This document shows positions 9,142-17,965 of a stretch of 64,000 bases of DNA, in pieces (positions within the stretch are counted from its first letter, which is position 1; each line of letters starts with the position of its first letter). The stretch is taken from NCBI GenBank assembly GCA_002393945.1, contig DGSO01000016.1, forward strand, positions 58,961 through 122,960, in the 5' to 3' direction. The position numbers and the translations under genes were made by a program. The notes beneath the pieces were generated by a model. It was not told the origin of the DNA and did not search any database. It worked only from the letters and a program-made list of their open reading frames with translations. This DNA comes from Bacteroidales bacterium UBA4360. Lineage in GTDB: Bacteria > Bacteroidota > Bacteroidia > Bacteroidales > UBA932.

Positions 9142-9887
9142 TGAGAGAGAAGACGGTTTTCGGCCCCATTTTCAGCCGCAGGCTGGGCAGTTCGCTGGGC
9201 ATCAACCTGCTGCCCCAGGAGGGGAAGGTGTGCAATTTCGACTGCATCTACTGCGAATGCGGCTGGAACAAGGACGGGCTGGGGGACAGGCGTCTTCCCA
9301 CCGCTGCCGATGTGCGTGAGGCCCTTGAAGCCAAGCTGAAGGAGTGCTCCGCAAGCGGAACACCCATCGACTCCATAACCTTCTCCGGCGACGGCGAACC
9401 CACCCTGAACCCGGACTTTGCGCAGATAGTGTCAGACACCGTCTCCCTTAGGGACAGGTATTTCCCTGCGGCAAAGGTGTCCGTTCTGTCAAACGCCACC
9501 ATGGCTTTCAAAGCCGATGTTCTCGAGGCCCTCAGGCTCGTGGACAATCCCATCATGAAGATTGATGCCCCGTCGGACGACAAGGCCGCACTCATCAACC
9601 GCCCCGTGGGAAAATACTCCGTAGAAGAGGTTGTCAGGTCCCTGGAGCGCTTCGAAGGCAATTTTGTGCTGCAGACTATGTTCCTCAAGGCGCCATCCTT
9701 CTGCACGGGGGAATGGGTGAACGAGTGGATGTCCATAGTGCGAAGGCTTCGCCCGCGCGAAGTCATGGTCTATACCATAGACCGCGAAACGCCCATGAAA
9801 GGGCTTTCAAAATATACAGTAGAGGAAATGCGCTCCCTTGTGCAGCCTCTTATTGACGAAGGATATAAAATACAAATTAAAGGATAA
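9138..9887 (+). CDS. Radical SAM protein
   Basis: A 249-aa radical SAM enzyme. The Fe-S/SAM cluster motif is C32-x3-C36-x2-C39 (CNFDCIYC), followed by the SAM-binding stretch SGDGEPTL at about residues 83-90. It resembles the COG0731 group (Fe-S oxidoreductases related to the wybutosine enzyme TYW1) in length and in the GP-FSRRLG-SLGI opening. The substrate is unknown. Two adjacent ATGs (9138 and 9141) are possible starts; the first overlaps the previous stop as ATGA. deoC begins four bases after its stop. Confidence 0.85.
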   Translation: MMREKTVFGPIFSRRLGSSLGINLLPQEGKVCNFDCIYCECGWNKDGLGDRRLPTAADVREALEAKLKECSASGTPIDSITFSGDGEPTLNPDFAQIVSDTVSLRDRYFPAAKVSVLSNATMAFKADVLEALRLVDNPIMKIDAPSDDKAALINRPVGKYSVEEVVRSLERFEGNFVLQTMFLKAPSFCTGEWVNEWMSIVRRLRPREVMVYTIDRETPMKGLSKYTVEEMRSLVQPLIDEGYKIQIKG

Positions 9888-9891
9888 ATAT

Positions 9892-10782
9892 ATGTCACTT
9901 TCCAACAAATACGGCTACACGCCGGACAAAGAGGCCATTGCCCGCCATCTGGAGCTCATTGCAAGCAACCTGGACAAGGTAGCGTCTGAAAAGGTGTACA
10001 AGGAGTGCTTTGCCATCATGGACCTTACCACCCTTGCAAATGAAGACACGCCGGAAAGCGTCGCCGCCCTCACCAAGAAGGTCAATTCCTTCGAGAAGGA
10101 CTATCCTTCATACCCTCTCCCCGCATCCATCTGCGTGTATCCCAACCTTGGACACGTGGTCGCTTCCCTGCGCAGCAACCCCGACGTCCATGTGACTACC
10201 GTAGCCGGCTGCTTCCCCACGTCCCAGAGCTTCCTGGAGGTGAAACTCCACGAGATTGAGCTGGCTGTGCGCGGCGGTGCCGACGAAATTGACATAGTCC
10301 TTGCCCTGAACAGCTTCCTCGCCGGAGACCTCGAAACCGCCGGTGCGGAGATCCTCGCTTCCCGCAAGTGCATCGACAAGGTAGCTGCCGAACTGGGCCG
10401 CCCCGTAGTCCTCAAGGTCATCCTCGAGACCGGCCTTCTCGTTACTCCGGAACTCATTGCCGAAGCCTCCTTCCTTGCAATGGAAAACGGTGCCGATTTC
10501 ATCAAGACCTCTACCGGCAAGGTGAAGGTCAACGCCACGCCCCAGGCCGCATACGTGATGTGCCAGTGCATTAAGAAGTACTATGAATCCACCGGCAAGA
10601 AGGTTGGCTTCAAGGCCGCAGGCGGCATCTCTTCCGCCCTTGACGCAGTGTGCTACTACTCTATCGTAAGCACCGTCCTCGGCCAGGAGTGGCTGAACAA
10701 GAACCTGTTCCGCTTCGGCGTCTCCCGCCTCGCCAACCAGATTCTCTCCGCCGTCGAGCAGAAGACCGTCGCCTATTTCTAG
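9892..10782 (+). CDS. deoC: Deoxyribose-phosphate aldolase
   Basis: DeoC splits 2-deoxyribose-5-phosphate into acetaldehyde and glyceraldehyde-3-phosphate in deoxynucleoside salvage. The 296-aa protein has the catalytic Asp134 (EIDIVLALN), the Schiff-base Lys205 in FIKTSTGK, and Lys241 in GFKAAGG; these match E. coli Asp102, Lys167 and Lys201. The start at 9892 is preferred over an upstream TTG at 9838, since that extension overlaps the previous gene and lacks family similarity. An AAGGA-like ribosome-binding site lies just upstream. Confidence 0.95.
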   Translation: MSLSNKYGYTPDKEAIARHLELIASNLDKVASEKVYKECFAIMDLTTLANEDTPESVAALTKKVNSFEKDYPSYPLPASICVYPNLGHVVASLRSNPDVHVTTVAGCFPTSQSFLEVKLHEIELAVRGGADEIDIVLALNSFLAGDLETAGAEILASRKCIDKVAAELGRPVVLKVILETGLLVTPELIAEASFLAMENGADFIKTSTGKVKVNATPQAAYVMCQCIKKYYESTGKKVGFKAAGGISSALDAVCYYSIVSTVLGQEWLNKNLFRFGVSRLANQILSAVEQKTVAYF

Positions 10783-10825
10783 CAGAACTCCGGCGCCTAT
10801 CCAATCCACCGTGTCTGGCGCCTTG

Positions 10826-10943
10826 GATACATTCAAACCACCGTTTTCGGCCTCTGGTGCGCCCAAACGGTGGTTTGCCTATGTTTAAACAGCGCCAAAC
10901 CACCAAAAACGCCATCTCAGAGCAAAAAGTGGTGGTTTGATTG
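10826..10943. repeat. Double-hairpin palindromic element, family A, copy 1
   Basis: The core CAAACCACC and its complement alternate four times. Hairpin 1 spans about 10833-10878 and hairpin 2 about 10895-10940, joined by a spacer with GTTTAAA. The element matches the reverse complement of 13083-13206 nearly base for base in the cores and spacer. The two copies bracket one GH3 gene in opposite orientations. Confidence 0.85.
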
Positions 10944-10966
10944 TTTCCGGTAATTGGCTATATTTG
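10936..10966 (+). promoter_or_regulatory. Promoter of the second GH3 gene
   Basis: A -33 TTTG (10936-10939) and a -7 TATATTTG (10959-10966) are separated by 19 bp, and the ATG follows at 10972. The -33 box is part of the last arm of the family A repeat, so the repeat contributes to this promoter. Confidence 0.6.
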
Positions 10967-10971
10967 TGATT

Positions 10972-13074
10972 ATGAAAAAGCAGATAGTATTATTGACGAT
11001 CTTGACTGTAATGTCTTGTAACGTAAAGCCATCGGCAGAGGAAAAGGCCGCAAAGCTCATTGAGGGACTCACGATTGAGGAGAAGGCGTCGCTGATGATG
11101 CATCCATCGGCACCGGTGGCGATAACGGCCCCGGATGCGCCGGTGAAGGAGATTCCTGCGTACAACTGGTGGAACGAGGCTCTGCACGGGGTGGCGCGTA
11201 ACGGAAAGGCCACCACTTTCCCGCAGCCCATCGGCATGGCGGCTTCCTTCGACGACGCCCTCCTTCTGGACGTTTTCACTGCCGTGAGCGACGAAGCCCG
11301 CGTCAAGAACCGCCTGGCCAAGGAAAAGGGCCACGTGGGCTGGTATGAAGGCCTTACGTTCTGGACTCCAAACATAAACATCTTCCGTGATCCCCGCTGG
11401 GGCCGGGGCATGGAAACCTACGGCGAAGACCCGTACCTCACCGGCCGCATGGGCGTCGCTGTGGTCAGAGGCCTGCAGGGTGATGTGAACGCTCCGGTTC
11501 TCAAGGCCCACGCCTGCGCCAAGCACTTTGCCGTGCACTCAGGTCCGGAATGGAACAGGCACAGCTACAATGCCGAAGTCTCCGAAAGGGACCTTCGCGA
11601 AACCTACCTTCCCGCATTCAAGGACCTTGTGGTAAAAGCCAATGTCCAGGAAGTCATGATAGCCTACAACCGCTTCAGGGGCGTTCCCTGCGGTGCATCG
11701 GACTACCTTATAAACACTATCCTGCGCGGAGAATGGGGCTACAAGGGCCTCATAACCTCCGACTGCTGGGCCATCAAGGACTTCACTCCCGGATACCACA
11801 ACTATTCCCCGGACAAGACCCACGCAGCCGCGGCGGCCATACATGCCGGAACAGACCTCAACTGCGGCGAGTCCTACGAGCACATCCCCGACGCTGTAGC
11901 CAAGGGACTCCTTGACGAGGCCGAAGTGGACCGCAGTCTCCTTCGCCTTCTCACCCAGCGCTTCCGCCTTGGAGAGATGGAGAACCTTCCCACCCCGTGG
12001 GACGGCATGTCAGAAGACATAATCGAAGGGCCCGAACACCTTGCCCTTGCCCGCCAGATTGCCCGCGAGAGCCTTGTCCTCCTGCAGAATGACGGCATCC
12101 TTCCCCTTGCCGCCGATGCCCGCATAGCCATTGTAGGCCCCAATGCCGATGAGAAAGAAATGCTCTGGGGCAACTACAACCCCATTCCGGAGCACACGCT
12201 CACGCTCCTGGAAGCCATCCGCGAACGCTGTGCCGATGCCCCCTACGTCAAGGGATGCAAACTGGTCCTGGGCTCATCAGACATTGCAGCCGTCCTGGAC
12301 AGCCTTGCAGGATATGACACAGTAATATTCGCAGGCGGCATATCACCCCAGCTGGAGGGCGAGGAAATGAAGGTTTCCTTCCCCGGCTTCAAGGGCGGTG
12401 ACCGCACCTCCATAGAACTCCCTCAGGTGCAGCGTGACCTTCTTGCAGCACTCCATGAGGCAGGAAAGAAGACAGTTCTTGTGAACTTCTCCGGCTCTGC
12501 AATGGGTCTCGTTCCCGAAACCTCCACCTGCGACGCCATCCTCCAGGCATGGTATCCTGGCGAGGAAGGCGCAGCCGCAATCGCAGAGGTGCTGTACGGC
12601 GACGTAAACCCCTCCGGCAAGCTTCCGGTCACATTCTACAAGAACGTAGACCAGCTTCCGGATTTCGAAGATTACAACATGGAAGGCCACACGTACCGCT
12701 ACTTCCGCGGGGAACCCCTGTTCCCCTTCGGCTATGGTCTCAGCTACACCGCCTTCGAGTACGGTGAACCCCGCATTAAGGGCCGCACGCTTGAGGTTTC
12801 CCTCACCAACACCGGCTCAGTAGACGGCGTAGAAGTTGTGCAGCTTTACACGCGCCTTACCTCAGACACTGAAGGCCCCGTGAAGACCCTACGCGGCTTC
12901 CAGCGCGTCCCCGTCAAGGCCGGCGAAACCGTCAAGGTTCGTTTCAAACTCACCGACGATGTTCTCCTTAGCTGGTCCGAAAGCGCCTGTGACATGGTTC
13001 CCACCCACGGCACCTGGGAATTCCAGGTGGGCGGCAGCTCCGCCTCCGTTAAAACCGTCGTGCGTGAAATGTAA
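10972..13074 (+). CDS. GH3 beta-xylosidase-like lipoprotein
   Basis: A 700-aa GH3 glycosidase anchored as a lipoprotein (LTVMSC, Cys16). It resembles the beta-xylosidase/arabinosidase branch: YNWWNEALHGVAR (about 64-76), TFPQPIGMAASFD (82-94), ETYGEDPYLTGRM (148-160), and the nucleophile Asp264 in TSDCWA. The alpha/beta domain follows, then a C-terminal fibronectin III-like domain (about 590-695). It would remove xylose or a related sugar from oligosaccharide ends. The ATG at 10972 is chosen because the in-frame TTG at 10954 lies upstream of the -7 box. The gene stands alone between two inverted repeat copies. Confidence 0.9.
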   Translation: MKKQIVLLTILTVMSCNVKPSAEEKAAKLIEGLTIEEKASLMMHPSAPVAITAPDAPVKEIPAYNWWNEALHGVARNGKATTFPQPIGMAASFDDALLLDVFTAVSDEARVKNRLAKEKGHVGWYEGLTFWTPNINIFRDPRWGRGMETYGEDPYLTGRMGVAVVRGLQGDVNAPVLKAHACAKHFAVHSGPEWNRHSYNAEVSERDLRETYLPAFKDLVVKANVQEVMIAYNRFRGVPCGASDYLINTILRGEWGYKGLITSDCWAIKDFTPGYHNYSPDKTHAAAAAIHAGTDLNCGESYEHIPDAVAKGLLDEAEVDRSLLRLLTQRFRLGEMENLPTPWDGMSEDIIEGPEHLALARQIARESLVLLQNDGILPLAADARIAIVGPNADEKEMLWGNYNPIPEHTLTLLEAIRERCADAPYVKGCKLVLGSSDIAAVLDSLAGYDTVIFAGGISPQLEGEEMKVSFPGFKGGDRTSIELPQVQRDLLAALHEAGKKTVLVNFSGSAMGLVPETSTCDAILQAWYPGEEGAAAIAEVLYGDVNPSGKLPVTFYKNVDQLPDFEDYNMEGHTYRYFRGEPLFPFGYGLSYTAFEYGEPRIKGRTLEVSLTNTGSVDGVEVVQLYTRLTSDTEGPVKTLRGFQRVPVKAGETVKVRFKLTDDVLLSWSESACDMVPTHGTWEFQVGGSSASVKTVVREM

Positions 13075-13082
13075 ATAACTTC

Positions 13083-13206
13083 TGATACATTCAAACCACC
13101 GTTTGCCACTCTGGAAGGGCATTTTTGGTGGTTTGGCGCAATTTAAACATGGGCAAACCACCGTTTTGGCTCACCAGAGGCACAAAACGGTGGTTTGAAT
13201 GTATCC
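13083..13206. repeat. Double-hairpin palindromic element, family A, copy 2
   Basis: Same family as 10826-10943 but in opposite orientation. It has four CAAACCACC/GGTGGTTTG arms. The outermost arms extend to GATACATTCAAACCACCG and its complement, so the whole element is also a near-perfect long inverted repeat. It lies between the convergent 3' ends of the GH3 and GH92 genes, where it could also stop transcription from both sides. Confidence 0.85.
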
Positions 13207-13213
13207 GGCAGCA

Positions 13214-15787
13214 CTACTTCGCCCAGAATTCATCGACGAAGATGAAGCCGGGGGAGCCGGCGCCGGGGTGCCAGGAGGGGATGGTGCCGATGTTCTTGGC
13301 GAACACTTTCACGTAGCGGGCGGTGCAGGAGACAGGAAGCTGGGCGTCCCAGACCTGGATGTCATAGTCGCGCTCGTCAACGGTGGTGTCCAGGCGGCCC
13401 GCCGGGGTGAAGTTGACTCCGTCCGTGGATACTGAGAATTCTACATACCGGGGCATCCAGATCCAGGAGCGGGCGTCCTGGCAGAATCCTGCTCCTACGG
13501 TGCTCAGAGGGCGTTCTTCCAGGAGGTCCAGTATGACTGTGAAGTCTGTGTCCTGGTAGCCCTGCCAGCCGCCGGTGCGCCAGTTGAGGCTGCCGCGGGT
13601 GCCGTCGATAAGGCCCTCGTCGCCGCCGGCCGTGTACTGTCTGCTGTAGCGTGAAAGTATCTTTACGGCCCTGTCCTTCTGCACCTGTCTCACATGGCAG
13701 CGGCTTACAAAGCTCTTGCGGTAGTTCTTCTCTTCCCAGGTGGTGAGGTCGCAGGCTTCGTACACTGTGAACGGGCCTTCGTAGACCTTGGGCTCCGAAC
13801 CTGCTACCGTATAATAAATGGTACCGTCACCGCCTTTGATTTCCACGGAGAGCGAATCGGTGAAGATGTCGTTTTCCATGACGAAGTACGGGTTCCTGAT
13901 GAGATTGTCCTGCATGGCGGTGAGATTGGTTCCCACAGGTGCGCCGGGGCACAGGGGATACTTGCCGATGGAGGAGAGTACGTACCAGGCGCTCATCTGT
14001 CCGCAGTCGTCGTTGCCGCAGAGGCCGTCGGGTGCCGATGTGTACAGTTTTTCAAGGATTTCACGCACGCGGGCGGCCCTTTTATCGGCCCTGCCGATGG
14101 CGTCGTAGAGGTAGACTACGTGGTGGCTGGGCTCGTTCCCGTGGGCATACTGGCCGATGAGGCCGGTGATGTCGGCCTGGTTCCTGCCGGTGGTTGCGGA
14201 GGGGGCGTCGAAGAGGGCGTCGAGGCGGGCTTCGAAGGCCTCAGGGCCGCCAAGGGCCTTGATGAGGCCGGCAATGTCGTGCGGGACGAAGAAGCTGTAC
14301 TGCCAGGAATTGGCCTCCGTGTAGTTGTTGTTCACTTCGCGCGGGTCGAAGGGGCTGAACCACCGTCCGTTGAGGCGGGCGCGCATGAACAGAGTCTCCG
14401 GATCCAGCACGTTTTTCCAGTACTGGGCGCTTTTCATGAATTCCCGGTAGTCCTCCTTGTGCCCGAGCTTCAGGGCAACCTGGGCGGTGCACCAGTCGTC
14501 GTAGGCATACTCCAGGGTCTTGGAGACGCTTTCGTGCTCGTCATCGGCAAGGACAAGGCCGTTCCTGCGGAAGCTGTCCAGGCCGAACTGGGTGGTGAGG
14601 GCCGATGCTTTCATGGCCTCGTAGGCCTTTTCGTAGTCGAAGCCCTGGAGGCCGCGGGCGATGGCATCGGCAATGACGGGAGCGCTGTTGTAGCCTATCA
14701 TGCAGTTGGTTTCGTAGCCGGAGAGCTCCCAGATGGGGAGTTTGCCCTGCTCTTCGTAGATGGAAATCATCGTCCTGATGAAGTGGGCGGTGCGTTCCGG
14801 CTCTATCTCCGATAGGAGGGGATGCAGGCCGCGGAAGGTGTCCCAGGTGGAGAAGACGGTGTAGCGGTCCCAGCCATCGGCCTTGTGAATCTTGCCGTCC
14901 ATGCCGCGGTACTGGCCGTTTACGTCGGAGTAGAGGGTGGGATGGATGGCGGTATGGTAGAGGGCCGTGTAGAAACGGATGCGGTGGTCGCTGTCGTTGT
15001 AGGGGCAGGGGACCTTCTTCAGGTATGCCTGCCAGGCCTTCTGGGTGTCCTTCACCTGCGCGGCGACGCTTTTGGGATACTCGCTCATGAGATTCTCACG
15101 GGCGTTCTCCCACGAGACGGAGGAGATGCCGGCGCGCACGGTGAGCTTGTCGCCGCGGAACTTGATATCGGCCTTGGGACCGTTTACGGAGCTGCTTTTG
15201 GGCTTGTCGGAGAATTCCAGGTAGAAGTAGATTTTCTGGCCGCGGGCCCAGCTGGAGGAGACGCGGTAGCCGTAGCAGGCCTTGCCGTCCACCGTGATGC
15301 TGTAGTCGTCCAGTGGGTCCCGGTGGGTTAGGTCCAGGGTGATGTTCGCCTTTCCCTTGTAGAAACTGTATTCGTGGATGGCGCTGCGCTTTCCTGCCGA
15401 CAGTTTTGCGATGACGCCGGTGTCGCTCAGTTTCACCTCGTAGTAGCCTGGAGCGGCGGTCTCGTTCACATGGTAGAAGGCCGACGGCTTTCCTCCCGGG
15501 GTTATGAGGATGTCGCACCAGTCGTCGCAGCCGGTTCCGCTGAGGTGGGTGTGGGAGAAGCCGTAGATTACCTTGTCGGAATAATGGTAGCCGCTGCAGC
15601 CGTCCCAGTCGCCCGCGTGGGGGCGGGTGTCGGGGGAGAGCTGTATCATTCCAAAGGGATAAACCGCACCCGGGAAGGTGTGGCCGTGGGCATCGGTTCC
15701 CACAAAGGGATTGACGTACTGGATGAGGTTCTGGGCGGCCGCCTGGACTGCAAGGAGCACCGCGAGTGTTGCTATGAGCCGTTTCAT
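13214..15787 (-). CDS. GH92 alpha-mannosidase
   Basis: An 857-aa GH92 enzyme, a calcium-dependent exo-acting alpha-mannosidase family that trims N-glycan or yeast mannan. It has a signal peptide (residues 1-18) and then the family opening NPFVGTDAHGHTFPGA. The C-terminal catalytic half holds GNDDCGQMSAWYVLSSIG, the diagnostic GH92 motif. After that come a short hexosaminidase-C-like sandwich (TIYYTVAGSEP) and an F5/8-type carbohydrate-binding module near the end (about 730-850). The start at 15787 overlaps the stop of the upstream DUF1963 gene (ATGA), so the two are translationally coupled. Linkage specificity cannot be read from the sequence. Confidence 0.93.
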   Translation of the reverse strand: MKRLIATLAVLLAVQAAAQNLIQYVNPFVGTDAHGHTFPGAVYPFGMIQLSPDTRPHAGDWDGCSGYHYSDKVIYGFSHTHLSGTGCDDWCDILITPGGKPSAFYHVNETAAPGYYEVKLSDTGVIAKLSAGKRSAIHEYSFYKGKANITLDLTHRDPLDDYSITVDGKACYGYRVSSSWARGQKIYFYLEFSDKPKSSSVNGPKADIKFRGDKLTVRAGISSVSWENARENLMSEYPKSVAAQVKDTQKAWQAYLKKVPCPYNDSDHRIRFYTALYHTAIHPTLYSDVNGQYRGMDGKIHKADGWDRYTVFSTWDTFRGLHPLLSEIEPERTAHFIRTMISIYEEQGKLPIWELSGYETNCMIGYNSAPVIADAIARGLQGFDYEKAYEAMKASALTTQFGLDSFRRNGLVLADDEHESVSKTLEYAYDDWCTAQVALKLGHKEDYREFMKSAQYWKNVLDPETLFMRARLNGRWFSPFDPREVNNNYTEANSWQYSFFVPHDIAGLIKALGGPEAFEARLDALFDAPSATTGRNQADITGLIGQYAHGNEPSHHVVYLYDAIGRADKRAARVREILEKLYTSAPDGLCGNDDCGQMSAWYVLSSIGKYPLCPGAPVGTNLTAMQDNLIRNPYFVMENDIFTDSLSVEIKGGDGTIYYTVAGSEPKVYEGPFTVYEACDLTTWEEKNYRKSFVSRCHVRQVQKDRAVKILSRYSRQYTAGGDEGLIDGTRGSLNWRTGGWQGYQDTDFTVILDLLEERPLSTVGAGFCQDARSWIWMPRYVEFSVSTDGVNFTPAGRLDTTVDERDYDIQVWDAQLPVSCTARYVKVFAKNIGTIPSWHPGAGSPGFIFVDEFWAK

Positions 15788-16392
15788 AACGAAGAGAGAT
15801 ATCCTTTGACAAGATGCCATTTGGCTTTGAGAAAGTCTGCCTCTGAGTAGAGGAGGTTGAGCTGGCCTTCGTCGTAGAACTGCAGGCCGGCGGTACCGGA
15901 ATCTATCTGGAGGAAGTTCACATGGCCGGGAAGTTCCTGGAGCACCTCGCCGAAAAACGGCCTCCCAAGCAGTTTGGTGCAGTCTTCGCCGTCATCGCAG
16001 GGCTCGAAGGTCATTTTCAGTGCAGGTTCCGTGACGGGGTTGCCGTCTTCGTCCTCGAAGATGGCGCTGCGGAAGGTCTCGAAATTGATGGATTTGGTGT
16101 ACTTTACCACTATTTGTTTGCGAGGCCACAGGCCGATGCCGTTGTGTACGGGACTTTCGTAGCCTGCATACTCGTCTACGGCCCCGAAGACATAGAACAT
16201 GCCCTCGTGCGGTAAAAGGCCTTCCGGGTCATAGGGGGCAATGTCCTCGCAGGCTATCTGACAGATGAAGGTGAGGGGATAGTCCTCCGTGAAGGGATAC
16301 TCCATGTCTGCGGGCATGTCCGGGTCTCCCCACCATTTGGATGAACAGAAGAGTTCTGTTTCCGTTCTTTCAAGTTTTATTCTTATTGCCAT
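15784..16392 (-). CDS. DUF1963/YwqG-like protein
   Basis: A 202-aa cytoplasmic-type protein with no signal peptide. It resembles the YwqG/DUF1963 family: KWWGDPDMP near the N-terminus, LTFICQIACEDIAP, and a C-terminal NFLQIDSG...FYDEGQLNLLYS stretch. The family has no established function. A longer open frame extends upstream, but the ATG at 16392 begins the recognisable family part. Its stop overlaps the GH92 start by four bases. I rate the family call as likely, not certain. Confidence 0.75.
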   Translation of the reverse strand: MAIRIKLERTETELFCSSKWWGDPDMPADMEYPFTEDYPLTFICQIACEDIAPYDPEGLLPHEGMFYVFGAVDEYAGYESPVHNGIGLWPRKQIVVKYTKSINFETFRSAIFEDEDGNPVTEPALKMTFEPCDDGEDCTKLLGRPFFGEVLQELPGHVNFLQIDSGTAGLQFYDEGQLNLLYSEADFLKAKWHLVKGYLSSL

Positions 16393-16418
16393 ACTGGTCA
16401 AAGATAGTAAAACTATGT

Positions 16419-16847
16419 CTACAGTTTGTAGAGGTTGAGGCCGGTTTCGGCGTCGAGGTACCTGCCAACGGCGGCGTCCGGGAATGCCTCTACCAGAAGC
16501 TCGCAAGCCCCGTTGATTCTGGCGGTGAGAAGATGCCCGCCGATGCAGGTGTAGTCCCTTCGGCTTGCCGTTATGTGAAGATGCAGATACGGCGCACCGT
16601 CCTTCTCCGAGATGTTTCCGGTGAGGTTCGTAATCTCCATCTGCTCCTGGAAAGTCTTGTCCACGTAAGCCTTGGTGGCCGGGTCCAGGAAACGGAAAGT
16701 GGCCTCCGAGATTGCCCCAATGCCGATTATGCTTCCCGCCAGTATGCTCTTTTCCACGCAGAAGGCCTTGACCGCCTCTGCCACCTCCGTGTGATTGTCC
16801 AGACTCAGGACATAAACGTCCTTTCTGACTTCCTTGTATTTGTACAT
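16419..16847 (-). CDS. PPC (DUF296) domain protein
   Basis: A 142-aa single-domain protein of the plant-and-prokaryote-conserved (PPC, DUF296) family. Visible features are the N-terminal YVLSLDNHTEVAEAV, the core GSIIGIGAISEATFRF, and the LHLHIT...GGHLL strand pair that in this family forms a trimeric beta-barrel with a possible metal site. In plants the domain accompanies AT-hooks; bacterial stand-alone members are often annotated DNA-binding but without direct proof. The start at 16847 is chosen over an upstream in-frame ATG. It is 26 bp upstream of the DUF1963 gene on the same strand, so the three genes may form one operon. Confidence 0.85.
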   Translation of the reverse strand: MYKYKEVRKDVYVLSLDNHTEVAEAVKAFCVEKSILAGSIIGIGAISEATFRFLDPATKAYVDKTFQEQMEITNLTGNISEKDGAPYLHLHITASRRDYTCIGGHLLTARINGACELLVEAFPDAAVGRYLDAETGLNLYKL

Positions 16848-16932
16848 GATTACCGTTGTTTTGACGTAAAGATACAAATAATAATTGAAACCAGCTTTCA
16901 GACGCTGTGATGGCAGCTGTCACTGATCGGAG

Positions 16933-17041
16933 GCGTGAAATGTAACAACCTGTTAGATAGCGAATTACGCAAAAGGCTTTCCCCGTTTTGGAGGAAAGCC
17001 TTTTAGCTTATCTATTGATAATCAGCTGCTTGCATTTCACG
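16933..17041. repeat. 109-bp palindromic repeat, family F, copy 2
   Basis: It begins GCGTGAAATG and ends TGCATTTCACG, with a central hairpin GCAAAAGGCTTTCC / GGAAAGCCTTTT. It is the inverted counterpart of 2830-2938. In the central stem a G-C pair of copy 1 is replaced by T-A here, which keeps the pairing. It lies between the divergent PPC and aldolase genes. Confidence 0.8.
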
Positions 17042-17117
17042 GGTCCCCGTCTTAATCAGATACGGGGCGACAGGTGAATAATTTGAAATTTGATATTTTA
17101 GTTGTAATTTTACGGAT

Positions 17118-17942
17118 ATGAAAACTATCAGAGAAGTGCTTTATGACTGCCAGGCCAGCAGGACCGCCGTCCTGGCAACCAATTTCTATAACTACGAGAC
17201 TCTTGTCTGCGTAGCCAAGGCGGCCCAGGCCATGAACGCCCCGGTCATGCTTCAGCTAACCCGTTCTTCCATAGAGTATATGGGTCTTCATACCGCTTAT
17301 AAGATGGGACGTCAGGTTCTGGCCGATTACGGCCTCCAGGGCTACATCCACCTGGACCACGGCCCCAGCCTGGAATTGGTGCAGAAGTGCCTTGACGAGG
17401 GCTTCGACTCCGTTATGATAGACGCCTCCGAGAAACCTTTCGAGGAGAACGTGGCCATATCGGCAAAAGCCGTGGAGATGGCAAAGCCCTACGGGGCCAA
17501 TGTGGAAGCGGAGCTGGGGTACGTCGCAAAGCTGGGCCAGGAGCAGGGAGGCGGCTTCACAACCCCGGAACAGGCGGTAGAGTTTGTCGGCCGCACCGGC
17601 GTGGACGCCCTTGCTGTGTCGATAGGATCGGCACACGGGTTCTACAAACTGCCGCCGCATCTGGACATTCCGCGCCTTGCCGCCATCCACGCCGCAACTC
17701 CGGTGGCCCTGGTCCTTCACGGCTCTTCCGGCATCCCGCACGACCAGGTGAAGGCAGCCATCGCTAACGGAATCGTGAAAGTGAACCTTGCCACCGAAAT
17801 CAAGGACAACTTCATGCGTGCCCTCAAGAATGTCCTCTCACAAAGTGACGAAATAGACCTCCGCAAAGTCTTCCCCAAGGCCATGGAGCCCGTGGTCGAG
17901 CTCCTCAAGGAAAAGTACGCCGTAATGCGCGGAGAGGCGTAA
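17118..17942 (+). CDS. Class II fructose-bisphosphate/tagatose-bisphosphate aldolase family protein
   Basis: A 274-aa zinc-dependent class II aldolase. It has the catalytic Asp80 and Zn ligand His81 in HLDHG, Glu132 in VEAELG, His173 in GSAHG, His201 in LHGSSG and the phosphate-binding KVNLATE (221-227). Its short length and sequence style are closer to GatY/KbaY-type and other non-glycolytic members than to long class IIb Fba, so the substrate could be tagatose-bisphosphate or a related ketose. No kinase or isomerase gene is adjacent. An EEP-family lipoprotein gene follows 23 bp downstream. Confidence 0.88.
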   Translation: MKTIREVLYDCQASRTAVLATNFYNYETLVCVAKAAQAMNAPVMLQLTRSSIEYMGLHTAYKMGRQVLADYGLQGYIHLDHGPSLELVQKCLDEGFDSVMIDASEKPFEENVAISAKAVEMAKPYGANVEAELGYVAKLGQEQGGGFTTPEQAVEFVGRTGVDALAVSIGSAHGFYKLPPHLDIPRLAAIHAATPVALVLHGSSGIPHDQVKAAIANGIVKVNLATEIKDNFMRALKNVLSQSDEIDLRKVFPKAMEPVVELLKEKYAVMRGEA

Positions 17943-17965
17943 AACGCGGAACTTTATTTGGCCCC

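Noticed and set aside
2830..17041. Integron attC sites as an explanation of the 109-bp palindromes
   Set aside because: The conserved GTTRRRY and RYYYAAC core sites are not at the expected places, and there is no integrase or cassette array.
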